64,000 nucleotides of DNA from Rhodospirillum sp. (lineage in GTDB: Bacteria; Pseudomonadota; Alphaproteobacteria; Dongiales; Dongiaceae), in contig PNKY01000001.1 in assembly GCA_013822765.1 (NCBI GenBank), positions 868,001-932,000 of the forward strand. The letters are read 5' to 3'. The stretch's first letter is position 1, and the number at the start of each line of letters is the position of its first letter. The position numbers and the translations under genes are program-made. The notes beneath the pieces were generated by a model, which worked only from the letters and a program-made list of their open reading frames with translations, was not told the origin of the DNA and searched no databases. Positions 54,092 to 63,224 of this stretch are shown piece by piece.

Positions 54092-54918
54092 GCCGCGACC
54101 CTCCGGACGCCGATCGCCGCCAGCAGGCCGCGCCCCGTCAAATGCACGGCAAGCACGGTCACCACCAGCGCGAGGCCCGGCACGATCGACAGGAACGGCG
54201 CGCTGCGCAGCACGGTGCGGCCTTCGGCGATCATGGAGCCCCAGGTCACGCGGTTGGGATCGCCCAGGCCCAGGAACGACAGCGCCGCCTCGATCAGGAC
54301 GGCGGCGGCGACGATCACGGCGGCCAGCGACACCACCGGCGTCAGGGCATTCGGCAGGATCTCGCGCAGCGCGATCTCCAACGGCCGCATGCCGATGACG
54401 CGCGCCGCGGCGACAAAGTCGCGCTCGCGCAGCGACAGCACCTCGGCACGCGCTATCCGCGCCGGCTGCGGCCAGGCGCCGAGCGCGATAGCGAGGACAA
54501 TGGTGGGCACCGCCGGTCCCGTAACGCTGATGAAGGCGAGCGACAGCAGGAAGGCGGGCACGGTCTGAAAGGCCTCCGTGATGCGCATCAGCACTTCATC
54601 GACAATGCCGCCGAAAAACGCCGCGAGTGTCCCGACCACGGTGCCAATGACCAGCGCAGTCACAGCCGATGCGATCGCAACCAGCAGCGTGGTACGCGCC
54701 CCGTAGACCAGCTCGACCAGCACGTCCCGGCCAAGGCGATCGGTGCCAAGAAGGTGGGCCGGATCGCTAAACGGCGGTACCAGAGCCAGGCCCGCGATCG
54801 CCAGCGGATCGCCTGGGAACATCAGGGGCGCCGCTAACGCAGCGAAGGCGAGACATCCGAGCACGGCAAGGCCGACAGCGCCTTCGCCGGTTGCGATCAT
54901 CGCGCGCAGGATGCTCAT
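54088..54918 (-). CDS. Oligopeptide-type ABC transporter permease (OppC/DppC-like)
   Basis: A 276-residue permease with six membrane helices and the start-domain block (SDPAHLLGTDRLGRDVLVELVYG) followed by the EAA-type loop ARAEVLSLRERDFVAAARVIGM. These are typical of DppC/OppC. It overlaps the DppB-like and OppD-like genes by four bases each. It forms the second half of the membrane channel. Confidence 0.93.
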   Translation of the reverse strand: MSILRAMIATGEGAVGLAVLGCLAFAALAAPLMFPGDPLAIAGLALVPPFSDPAHLLGTDRLGRDVLVELVYGARTTLLVAIASAVTALVIGTVVGTLAAFFGGIVDEVLMRITEAFQTVPAFLLSLAFISVTGPAVPTIVLAIALGAWPQPARIARAEVLSLRERDFVAAARVIGMRPLEIALREILPNALTPVVSLAAVIVAAAVLIEAALSFLGLGDPNRVTWGSMIAEGRTVLRSAPFLSIVPGLALVVTVLAVHLTGRGLLAAIGVRRVAA

Positions 54919-55904
54919 GCCGGAGACTCGCTGCTTCCGACCCTGGGATCGAGCATGGCATAGGCCAGATCGGTCACCAGATTGACGGCGACCACCGTCG
55001 CCGCGCTGATCAGCATGACGCCGAGGAGCAAAGGCATGTCGCGTTGCACGACGGCTTCCAGGGCGAGCCGCCCGACACCTGGAATTGCGAACACTCCCTC
55101 CACAACGATGCCGCCGCCCAGCATCGAGCCGAATTGCAGGCCCAGCATGGTGACGACCGGAAGCAGGGCGTTGCGCGCGACGTGGCGCAGGATCAACCGA
55201 TGCCGGGGAAGGCCCCGCGCGCGGGCCGCGCGCACGAAATCCTGCTTCCAGATCTCCGCCATGCTGTCGCGCATCAGGCGTAGGTAAAGCGCGAGATAGA
55301 CGATGCCGAGCGAGGCCACCGGCAGAATCAAGTGACGGGCGATGTCGAGCAGCCGGTCGATCCCGGTCTTGCCGGAGGCGATCGTCTCGATGCCGCCGGC
55401 CGGCAGCCAGCGCAGATCGACCGCGAAGATGACGATCAACACGAGGCCGAGCCAGAAGCCGGGCATCGCATAGATGGCGAGTGAGGCGAGTGACAAGGCG
55501 CGGTCACGCCGGCTGCCCGGCCGCGCGCCAGCGACGATGCCGAGGAACGAACCGAGCCCGAAGGCCAGCGACGTCGCCAGGCCCATCAGGATGAGCGTGT
55601 TGGGAAGCCGCTCGAGAATGACGTCGAGAACCGGCCTTTGGAAGGCGGTGGACCAGCCAAGATCGCCGCGCACCAGGGCCGCTCCGTACGCAAAGAAGCG
55701 TTGCAGCGGACCGCGATCCAAACCCCACTCGGCGCGCAGCTCAGCGGCGCGCGCCGGATCCACGCCGCCGATCGCGCCGACATAGGCATCGACCGCGTCG
55801 CCGGGCGCCGCTTCCAGCAGAAGAAAACCGCCAACCGCCACGATCACCAGCAGCGGCACCATGCCGGTCAGACGCCGCAGCAAGAGACGGAGAGTGCGTC
55901 GCAC
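54915..55904 (-). CDS. Oligopeptide-type ABC transporter permease (OppB/DppB-like)
   Basis: A 329-residue permease with six helices. The N-terminal MRRTLRLLLRRLTGMVPLL and the EAA-type loop MRDSMAEIWKQDFVRAARARGLPRH identify the DppB/OppB group. It begins with GTG 55904 and forms the inner-membrane channel with the OppC-like protein. A hairpin at about 55932-55965 lies between it and the substrate-binding protein gene, a common device for making more of the binding protein. Confidence 0.93.
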   Translation of the reverse strand: MRRTLRLLLRRLTGMVPLLVIVAVGGFLLLEAAPGDAVDAYVGAIGGVDPARAAELRAEWGLDRGPLQRFFAYGAALVRGDLGWSTAFQRPVLDVILERLPNTLILMGLATSLAFGLGSFLGIVAGARPGSRRDRALSLASLAIYAMPGFWLGLVLIVIFAVDLRWLPAGGIETIASGKTGIDRLLDIARHLILPVASLGIVYLALYLRLMRDSMAEIWKQDFVRAARARGLPRHRLILRHVARNALLPVVTMLGLQFGSMLGGGIVVEGVFAIPGVGRLALEAVVQRDMPLLLGVMLISAATVVAVNLVTDLAYAMLDPRVGSSESPA

Positions 55905-55931
55905 GAGGCTTCGATCTATGGCTCAGCTACC

Positions 55932-55965
55932 TGGGGCAGGAGCACCCCGCCGGGATGCTCCCCAT
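55932..55965 (-). terminator. Attenuating hairpin between binding protein and permease genes
   Basis: The sequence GGGGCAGGAGCA...TGCTCCCC folds into a stem of about ten pairs with internal mismatches around a GC-rich loop. There is no T-run, so it probably stabilises or attenuates the transcript. Confidence 0.4.
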
Positions 55966-56007
55966 CAGACAGCAAGCAACGCTCTCGAACAAGCCTGCCG
56001 GCGCGTC

Positions 56008-57615
56008 CTACGACTGGACCCACGTGTCTGCCCAGTTCGAAACGGCCCACCGCGGGTTGTTCGAGACGTTCTGCACCTTGTCGCTCGCCACGGTGACGAA
56101 GCTGAACTCGGCAACGTTGATCAGGGCCACGTCGCTGACAACGGCCTTCTGGAATTCCTTGTAGAGGTCGGCGCGCTTGGCTTCGTCGAGCTCCGCCGCG
56201 GCCTGCTTGATCAGATCGTCGACCGCCGGATTGGCGTAGCCGTACTGGTTCGAAAACGGCACGCCGGCCGGCAGACCGCTCTGGAACAGGATGGTGGTCG
56301 AGATGGCCGGGTCGCCGCGATAGACCGGCGGTCCCACGGTGATGTCGAACGCGTGATCGGTATAGACCGCCTTGATGTGGGCGGGCGTATCGTTGGAGAC
56401 GATCTCGGCGTCGATTCCGACCGCGGCCAGGGCCTGGCGCAGATAGTCGCCGAACTGCTTGGTCTCGTTGAAGAACGGCGCCGGCAGCAGGCGCAGCTTG
56501 AAGCGCACGCCGTCCGCTGCCTTCTTGTAGCCGGCCGCGTCGAGCAATGCGTTGGCCTTGGCCGGATCGAACGCAAGGCGCGGCACGTCGTCGGTATAGA
56601 AGGTCTTGTCGTACTGCGGGACCGGGCCGGTCGATGCCTTGGCATAGCCGAGGAAGATGGTCTTCACCACGAAGTCGCGGTCGATGGCGTGGGCGAGCGC
56701 CTGCCGGACGCGCAGGTCGGACAGTTCCTTGCGCGTGTGATTGATCTCGACCACGAGCTGGTAGGTCAGCCCTTCATAGCCGTTGGCATAGACCTTGAGG
56801 CCGGGCACTTTTCCGATCCGCTCGAGGTCGGCCAGCGGCACGGCAGAGAATGCGGCGAGATCGATCTGGCCCGCCTCGAGCGCGTTGCCGGCCGCGGCGC
56901 GGTCGGGCAGCACCTGATAGACGATCTCGTCGAGATAGGGCTGCTCCTTGTCCCAGTAAGACTCGTTGCGCTTCAAAAGATAGTACTCGCCTGGCTTGTG
57001 CTCCGCGAACTTGTAGGGTCCGGTTCCGATGAGGGCGGTATTCGCGGGGTTCTTGGCGATATCGGTGCCATCGTAGATGTGTTTCGGCACCACCGATGTC
57101 AGCGCAGGCAGCGCGTTGCGAATGAGCTGAAACGGGGTCGGGGTCGCGAACCGAAGGATCGCGGTATGCTCGTCCGGCGTGTCGACCGCGGTCAGCTGCT
57201 TGAACACCACGCGGCCGAGGTTCTGCAACTCCTTCCACACTTTGAGCGCGGAGAAGGCGACGTCGGCGGAGCTGAAAGGCTTGCCGTCGTGCCAGGTGAC
57301 GCCTTCGCGCAGCTTGAGGGTGACCGACTTGCCGTCGGCCGATCCCTCCCACGCGGTCGCCAGCCTCGGTGATAAGCCGTCCTTGCCCTCATACGATGAT
57401 TCTGCCAGCGGTTCGATCACCTTGCTGGCAACGAAGAACACGCCGTTCGAGGCGACCATGGCGGGGTTGAGATTCGGCGGTTCCGAGTCCGCGGCGACCA
57501 CCAGCCGGCCACCCTTTGCCGGCTCCGCGGACCAGGTCGCGCGCGAAAAAGCCAGCAATGCAGCGCCGCTGGCAGATCCGGCCAGAAGCGCGCGGCGGGA
57601 CAGCAGGTAACCCAT
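56008..57615 (-). CDS. ABC transporter substrate-binding protein (SBP_bac_5, Tat signal)
   Basis: A 535-residue periplasmic binding protein of the oligopeptide/nickel/opine cluster. ATG 57615 follows AGGGGG; a TTG at 57621 would add two residues. The N-terminus MGYLLSRRALLAGSASGAAL is a twin-arginine-type signal. Typical SBP_bac_5 blocks are SVTLKLREGVTWHDGKPFSSADVAFS, then GTGPYKFAEHKPGEYYLLKRN and YLDEIVYQVLPDRAAAGNALEAGQIDL. The ligand is unknown; the neighbouring amine-oxidising flavoprotein suggests a nitrogen compound (inference). Confidence 0.93.
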   Translation of the reverse strand: MGYLLSRRALLAGSASGAALLAFSRATWSAEPAKGGRLVVAADSEPPNLNPAMVASNGVFFVASKVIEPLAESSYEGKDGLSPRLATAWEGSADGKSVTLKLREGVTWHDGKPFSSADVAFSALKVWKELQNLGRVVFKQLTAVDTPDEHTAILRFATPTPFQLIRNALPALTSVVPKHIYDGTDIAKNPANTALIGTGPYKFAEHKPGEYYLLKRNESYWDKEQPYLDEIVYQVLPDRAAAGNALEAGQIDLAAFSAVPLADLERIGKVPGLKVYANGYEGLTYQLVVEINHTRKELSDLRVRQALAHAIDRDFVVKTIFLGYAKASTGPVPQYDKTFYTDDVPRLAFDPAKANALLDAAGYKKAADGVRFKLRLLPAPFFNETKQFGDYLRQALAAVGIDAEIVSNDTPAHIKAVYTDHAFDITVGPPVYRGDPAISTTILFQSGLPAGVPFSNQYGYANPAVDDLIKQAAAELDEAKRADLYKEFQKAVVSDVALINVAEFSFVTVASDKVQNVSNNPRWAVSNWADTWVQS

Positions 57616-57818
57616 CTCCAACCCCCTTCATTCGCACGAGCGGCGGATCCGATATCCGCCGGGTGAAGGCTAAAGTCACGGCGCTTTCTGAGCAAGCCGT
57701 TTGAGATCACGCTGCTGGGACGGGCGTCAATGCAGCCTTGAGAACAGCGTCTCTCGGATCGCCGGAATGCGCTCCGGCACGTTATCGACCCCGCGCTGTT
57801 CCACCATCGCTCTCGACG

Positions 57819-58490
57819 CTAAGGGCGCAGTAGAAGAAGACGGAGGTGGCTCTCGCGCCCGCGATTCAAGATGCCATCGGGCGGCGCCAGAAAGCTGTCG
57901 CCAGCCTGGAATGTCTCGGGCCTTTCTTGTCCGGCGGTCACCGTGACCGCTCCATCGAGAACACGGATGAGTTCATAGTGGGCCGAAGATGCAGACCTCC
58001 GATCTTGGCCAGCCACATCCCGGATACCGGCGGTCCATCGACCGGTCGCGTCGACAAAGCAGTCACGGACATGCTGAGGATCGAGCTTCACCACGCGGTC
58101 CGTAGCTCGAAACGGCGTTCCTCGCCCGTCGAACGTCACGAAGTATTTCCGGATGTACTCCGGCTGCAGCCAGCGATGCACGACGCCCTTGGGGACGATG
58201 AAGCTTTCGCCGGCGCGCACGGTGGTTTCGAGTCCATCCTCTTCCACGACAGTGACCGAGCCTTCCAGGATCAGCATGAATTCGTGAAAATTGTAGGACT
58301 GCTTCTTCGAATCGAAAGCAGTGCAATCCCAGACGCCGGCTCCGAAGCCGAGCGCGCTGTCCTTGACATAGTAATGCCCGCGCTGAACCGGCTGACCGGT
58401 TTCGATCTCCGCCGCCGGTATGTCGTCCCAGCGGTCGAGGTCTCCGTTCGGGCCGGTGGGCTGGAGGCGAATGAGTTGAGGTGCAGGCAT
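57819..58490 (-). CDS. Bicupin protein
   Basis: A 223-residue protein with two cupin barrels. The first has YNFHEFMLILEGSVTVVEEDG and ESFIVPKGVVHRWLQ (metal-site His/Glu/His present). The second has HYELIRVLDGAVTVTAGQ and GDSFLAPPDGILN with a poorer metal site. Such EutQ/DUF861-type bicupins are enzymes or ligand sensors in catabolic loci. It lies between the transporter and the flavoprotein genes on the same strand, the latter only 30 bases away, so they probably share a pathway. Confidence 0.8.
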   Translation of the reverse strand: MPAPQLIRLQPTGPNGDLDRWDDIPAAEIETGQPVQRGHYYVKDSALGFGAGVWDCTAFDSKKQSYNFHEFMLILEGSVTVVEEDGLETTVRAGESFIVPKGVVHRWLQPEYIRKYFVTFDGRGTPFRATDRVVKLDPQHVRDCFVDATGRWTAGIRDVAGQDRRSASSAHYELIRVLDGAVTVTAGQERPETFQAGDSFLAPPDGILNRGRESHLRLLLLRP

Positions 58491-58519
58491 GATACTCGCT
58501 CTTATGTTCTTGCTACGCG

Positions 58520-60583
58520 TCAGGCCAGCGCTATCAGTTCGCGCTTGAACGGCACCTCGTCGGACGGCGGAGCGTCCATGTCCCGTGCGCAGCGATGACC
58601 CGCATAGGTCGCCGCCGCGATCGTAGAGGGAGCCAAGCAGTCGCCGATGCGCAGCACTGACTTGATGCCGGCGGCCTGAAGCCGATCCGGGTCGGAAACC
58701 AGGGTCTGATAGACATCGTCGTTCGGCAGGCGCATCGTCACCAGAAGGAGCGACGCACAGGGCAAGGTCCGTCGGCGATCGCTCACGGTGTGCCGGATTT
58801 CGACGGTGCCTTTGCTCGCCGCGGCGAGGCTGTGCTTCTCGACGATGGAAACGCCGATCTCGTACAGGCGCTCCTCGACCCAGGACTGCTCCAATGTCGC
58901 CTGCGACCAGCTGGAGACATCGGAGGCCGGCGTCACCAGGGTGACGTCCAGCCCGCTCCGCCGGAGCTTCTCGGCGAGAACGCCGCCCATGTAATAGTAG
59001 TCGTCATCATAGATCACGACCGGCCCTTCCAGGCTCTTTCCAGAGAAGACATCCTCCGGACCGACCACATTGGCTTCGGCCAGGCCTGGTACCGGCTCGC
59101 TGAGCCAGCGGCCGATTCCATCGCGCCGCCAGGTTCCCCCGGTTGCGAAGACAACCTTGGGAAAGCCGTATTCCAGGATCTCATCCACGCCGAGTTTGCT
59201 GTCGAGATAGACCTGGACGTTCGGCATTCGCCCGATCTGCTGCACCCGGTAGTCCCGCACGCGGCCCCACGCCGAAAGGCCGGGCAGCCGGCTCTCGTCG
59301 TGGACGCGCCCACCCAGGACGCTCCGCGCTTCGGCCAATGTCACGTCATAGCTGCGTTGACCCAGGGCGCGCGCGCATTCGAGGCCGGCGGGTCCGGCTC
59401 CGACAATCAGCACGCCATCGTTGGACGCCCGTTCCGGAATGATCTCCGGGTGCCAGTCCTTGCGCCATTCCTCGCCCATGGTCGGATTCTGCGTGCAGCG
59501 CATGGGCACCATGGTGAAATCGGCGGTCACGCACATGTTGCAGCCGATGCATTCGCGGATGTCGTCGATGCGCCCTTCCTCGATCTTGCGCGGCAGGAAC
59601 GGATCGGCGATCGAGGGCCGCGCGGCGCCGATGAAGTCGATGATGCCACGCCGGATCTGCGAGACCATGGTGTCCGGTGAGGTGAACCGGCCGACACCGA
59701 TGACGGGCCTGGTCGTCAGCTTCTTCACAAAGGAAATGTAATCTTCCTGGGATCCCTCGGGGCCGAAGCGGGATGGCATGGAATCCCGCCGCCATTCGCG
59801 GATGTTCACGTCCCAGGCATCCGGCAGCTCGGCGAGCATCTCGACGATCGCCCGAGACTCCGCCATGTCAGGCTCGCCGTCCGGGCCGATCTGCTCGTCC
59901 ACCACATAGCGCAGCACGATTCCGCAGGCATCGCCGACCGCCTCCTTGGTGTCGGCGACGGTTTCGCGCAATAGCCGCACGCGATTTTCGAGGTTGCCGC
60001 CGTACTCGTCGCCGCGCCGGTTGCGTTTGCGCGAGAGGAAGTCGCCGACGAGGGACGAGCCGCCATGGCAGTAGATGTAGACGATGTCGAACCCCGCGCG
60101 CCTGGCGCGGAGCGCGGCATCGCGATGCCATCGGCGATAGGCGCGGATATCGGACTGGTCCATCGCGCGCGCCTGCACCGGATAGTTCCCGGCATAAACT
60201 GGTGTATGTCCCACGGCAAGAGGCACTTCGCGACTGTAGAGGCAGGCGTCCCGCGGGCCGGTATGAGAGAGCTCAATTCCGGCCAAGGCGCCGTGAAGAT
60301 GGACGCCCTCATTCATGCGCGCGAACACAGGGATATCGCGATCATCCCAGAGCCGCCCCTCGACCAGGGGCGACATATCGCCGGTCGGGTGGATATCGGT
60401 TTCTTCGGTGCAGACGACGGCCCAGCCGCCTTCCGCTTTCACGCGCCGCATGGCCGCCATCGTGCTGGGAAAGCTCATGCCCATGCCGTTGCAGTGCGGC
60501 ACCTGGAAGAACCGGTTCTTGGCGGTGACCGGACCGATCCGGACGGGCTCAAACAGAACGTCGTAGCGTGGATCCCGTGCCAT
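58520..60583 (-). CDS. Trimethylamine dehydrogenase-family FMN/4Fe-4S amine dehydrogenase
   Basis: A 687-residue flavoprotein collinear with trimethylamine dehydrogenase from the first residues (MARDPRYDVLFEPV). The TIM barrel has Cys30 (mature numbering, in QVPHCNGMG), the residue that covalently binds FMN in TMADH. The 4Fe-4S ligands CIGCNMC plus a later Cys are present, followed by an ADP-binding domain (VLIVGAGPAGLECARALG). In the substrate pocket Tyr60 is Glu and Trp355 is Asp, while Trp264 and Asp267 (EWRRD) are kept. The substrate is therefore probably not trimethylamine. ATG 60583 follows GGGGGGAAG. Confidence 0.9.
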   Translation of the reverse strand: MARDPRYDVLFEPVRIGPVTAKNRFFQVPHCNGMGMSFPSTMAAMRRVKAEGGWAVVCTEETDIHPTGDMSPLVEGRLWDDRDIPVFARMNEGVHLHGALAGIELSHTGPRDACLYSREVPLAVGHTPVYAGNYPVQARAMDQSDIRAYRRWHRDAALRARRAGFDIVYIYCHGGSSLVGDFLSRKRNRRGDEYGGNLENRVRLLRETVADTKEAVGDACGIVLRYVVDEQIGPDGEPDMAESRAIVEMLAELPDAWDVNIREWRRDSMPSRFGPEGSQEDYISFVKKLTTRPVIGVGRFTSPDTMVSQIRRGIIDFIGAARPSIADPFLPRKIEEGRIDDIRECIGCNMCVTADFTMVPMRCTQNPTMGEEWRKDWHPEIIPERASNDGVLIVGAGPAGLECARALGQRSYDVTLAEARSVLGGRVHDESRLPGLSAWGRVRDYRVQQIGRMPNVQVYLDSKLGVDEILEYGFPKVVFATGGTWRRDGIGRWLSEPVPGLAEANVVGPEDVFSGKSLEGPVVIYDDDYYYMGGVLAEKLRRSGLDVTLVTPASDVSSWSQATLEQSWVEERLYEIGVSIVEKHSLAAASKGTVEIRHTVSDRRRTLPCASLLLVTMRLPNDDVYQTLVSDPDRLQAAGIKSVLRIGDCLAPSTIAAATYAGHRCARDMDAPPSDEVPFKRELIALA

Positions 60584-60749
60584 CTTCCCCCCAACGGCAG
60601 CGCAACGCTTCCTTCTAGCAGAACTCAGCGGCCGATGGCATAGCACTGCGTCCGCCGCGGGCTGGCGCCCGCGCGCTGAACATCGCCGTCGCGCGCGGCT
60701 ATGGTGACGGAGTTGTCGTGCTGCCGGGCAACGTCAGCCGACCCCTACC

Positions 60750-61709
60750 TTACTGCCATGCAACGTCGACGCCGCGCCCGCACTCGGTCGCGCGAGCGAC
60801 AATGAAATCCGCAGCTGCCAGATCCTGGGACGCAACGCCAAGCGAGCGATAGACCGTGCGTTGCGTCTCGCCCGTGCGACCGTGCCGTGTGCCCGCGATG
60901 ACCTCGCCGATCTCCGTCGCCTGCCAATCGGGGGGGACCAGGCCGGCGGCGCGGGCGTCGATCACCTCGCCTGCCTGGGCTTCCAGCGAGGGGCGATAGT
61001 CCGTGAAGAAGCCGAGCGTCGACACGCAATCCGGCAGCAGCTCACGCAGGTAGGGCATGCTGCCGCCGACGGCATTGAGGTGCGCGCCCTCAGGGATCAT
61101 CGCTGCCGCGAGGAACGGTTCGGTGGCGGAGGTCGTGGTGCAGATGATGTCGGCATCGGCCAGCGCCGCCGCCATCGTGGGCGCCGCGACGATGTCATGC
61201 TTGCGGGCGAAGGCCTCGGTCTTGTCGCGGTTGCGCGACCAGACGGCCATGGTGTCGAGCGGCCGCACCGCGCGCATGGCTACCAAGTGCCCTTCGGCTT
61301 CCTCGCCCGCGCCGATGATGGCGAGGCGCCGGGCATCGGGTCGCGCCAGCAGCCGTGTCGCAGCCGCACTGGCAGCGGCCGTGCGCAACGCCGTGAGAAC
61401 CGAGGCATCCAGGCAAGCCCGCGGCAGGCCGGTCTTTCGATCGAAGAGCAGCATGACGCCGGAATGGGACGACAAGCCGCGGTCTGGATTGCGCGGAAAC
61501 AAGCTCAGCAGCTTGGCGCCATAGCTGGCGTCGCCGCCCAGAGCGCCGGGCATGACGCCGAACTTGTCCTGCCCGCCCAGCGGCACCGCCTGGCGCAGCG
61601 GCAGTTGCGCTTCGCGCTGCGACACGCCCATCATCGCGGCCGCGATGGGTTCGATAAGATCTGCTATCGTGACGAGCCGCCGGATATCATCGCCATTCAG
61701 GACACGCAT
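60750..61709 (-). CDS. Ornithine cyclodeaminase / mu-crystallin family enzyme
   Basis: A 319-residue NAD(P)-dependent enzyme. The Rossmann dinucleotide motif is IIGAGEEAEGHL near residue 128; substrate-side elements KLLSLFPRNPDRG and DASVLTALRTAAASA are present, and the C-terminus ATEIGEVIAGTRHGRT matches the family. Members deaminate ornithine or act as alanine, ketimine or opine-type dehydrogenases, so the substrate is open. A truncated relative lies at 15554-15790. It is upstream on the same strand as the flavoprotein, 166 bases apart. Confidence 0.87.
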   Translation of the reverse strand: MRVLNGDDIRRLVTIADLIEPIAAAMMGVSQREAQLPLRQAVPLGGQDKFGVMPGALGGDASYGAKLLSLFPRNPDRGLSSHSGVMLLFDRKTGLPRACLDASVLTALRTAAASAAATRLLARPDARRLAIIGAGEEAEGHLVAMRAVRPLDTMAVWSRNRDKTEAFARKHDIVAAPTMAAALADADIICTTTSATEPFLAAAMIPEGAHLNAVGGSMPYLRELLPDCVSTLGFFTDYRPSLEAQAGEVIDARAAGLVPPDWQATEIGEVIAGTRHGRTGETQRTVYRSLGVASQDLAAADFIVARATECGRGVDVAWQ

Positions 61710-61997
61710 TCGGGATCTCTCGCGGTCATCTCATCTTGACCACGCATTCTCGTCGACATCCATGCTCGATCTCAAGGGCGCGGTGTGGCGGAGCAACCTC
61801 CCAGAACCAGCTGAGCCGCTGACCGCGATGGATGCAGCGACGGTCCAGGACATCGAGGCCACCCTCGCGCCCACGACCGCGCGGCCTTGACCAGGCTTCT
61901 CGACAAGCTTCGCTAGGAAGAGCAGCGCGCGGCTTTGGGTCGCCTGCATCGGCCAGCGCGATGTACTCGAGCGACCAAGCTGCGCACGGGCGCGGCG

Positions 61998-63077
61998 TCA
62001 GCCACCGCCGCCGCCGGCATCCTCGTGGGTTTCCGCGATCCATGCATTGAGCAAGGTATAGGTGACAGCCAGCAGGGTCGGGCCTAGGAACAGGCCGATC
62101 AGGCCGAACGCCATCAATCCCCCGATCACGCCGGAGAGGATCAGCAGCAAGGGCAGGTCGACGCCTCTGCGGATCAGGATGGGGCGCAGGATGTTGTCGA
62201 TCCCGATGGCTATGACGCTCAGCACCAGCAGCACGGTCGCGGCAACGGTCGCGCCGCTCGAATACATCCAGATCACTGCCGGGATCAGGACCAGCGCGGG
62301 CCCAAGCTGCGCGATGCACAACATGAACAGCAGCGCCGACAGGACCGACGCATAGGGTACGCCGGTGATGAACAGCGCCGCGGCGCCGATGGTGGACTGG
62401 ACGAAGGCGGTCACCACGACCCCGAGCGCGACGCCGCGAATGGCCTGGCCGGCCAGGATGACCGACTGCCGGCCGCGGGCGCCTGCCAGCCGCGTCCCGA
62501 AGCGGATGGCGAAGGACGCTGCCCACTCGCCACCGGTGTAGAGAATCGCCGAAACCGCCACCGTCAGCAGGAACTGCACCAGGACCAGCCCGAAACTTCC
62601 GACGGCGGCGATGAACCAGTTGGTCAGCCGGCCGGCATAAGGGCGGATCTTCTGCAGCAGCTCCGGCCCCTCGCTGCTCGCGACGCCGGCCCACGCCGTG
62701 GTGATCCGGTCGCCGACCAGCGGAACATCCTGAAGCCACGGTGGCGGTGGCGGCACCTGCAGGGTGGTGACCGTCTCGGTCCAGCCCAGCACCTGGTCCG
62801 AATGCGTGACGATGGTGCCGATGGCGAGCCAGAACGGCGTGACGAAGATCACAAGCAGCGCGATCGTCATGACCGTCACCGCGAGGGCGCGGCTGCCCCA
62901 GAGCTTCGCCTGCACCGCGCGCATGATCGGCCAGGTGGCAATGACCAAGGTGATCGCCCAGATCGTGGCAGGCAGGAAAGGCTGCAAGATCCACAGGCTG
63001 GTCACGATCAGGCCGCCGATGACCAGGACGCCCAGGGTCCGTTGCGCCAGATCGTACCGCACGGACTGTGGCTCCAT
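61998..63077 (-). CDS. AI-2E family transporter
   Basis: A 359-residue polytopic protein with the PerM/AI-2E family layout: paired N-terminal helices (VIGGLIVTSLWILQPFLP, WAITLVIATWPIMRAVQ), a central soluble stretch, and C-terminal helices including VDLPLLLILSGVIGGLMAFGLIGLFLGPTLLAV. Family members include an AI-2 exporter and Na+/H+ antiporters; the substrate is undetermined. ATG 63077 has GGAGAG upstream. The preceding 288 bases (61710-61997), between it and the cyclodeaminase, hold no recognised gene. Confidence 0.88.
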   Translation of the reverse strand: MEPQSVRYDLAQRTLGVLVIGGLIVTSLWILQPFLPATIWAITLVIATWPIMRAVQAKLWGSRALAVTVMTIALLVIFVTPFWLAIGTIVTHSDQVLGWTETVTTLQVPPPPPWLQDVPLVGDRITTAWAGVASSEGPELLQKIRPYAGRLTNWFIAAVGSFGLVLVQFLLTVAVSAILYTGGEWAASFAIRFGTRLAGARGRQSVILAGQAIRGVALGVVVTAFVQSTIGAAALFITGVPYASVLSALLFMLCIAQLGPALVLIPAVIWMYSSGATVAATVLLVLSVIAIGIDNILRPILIRRGVDLPLLLILSGVIGGLMAFGLIGLFLGPTLLAVTYTLLNAWIAETHEDAGGGGG

Positions 63078-63224
63078 GGCTCTCTCCTAGACGACGGCGC
63101 GCCGAGCGGAGGCGATCAGCCTGCCGATCACGGCGTCAGCGCGTTTCCTGGCCGGCAAGGGCAACTCCCAGGGGACTTCAAGACGCAGGGGGAGCCCTGA
63201 ATGACCGGCAGACTCCGCAGTCAT

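Noticed and set aside
61726-62994. A 422-codon minus-strand frame over the AI-2E gene
   Set aside because: It is an out-of-frame shadow of the AI-2E transporter; only the 61998-63077 frame has membrane helices and family motifs.
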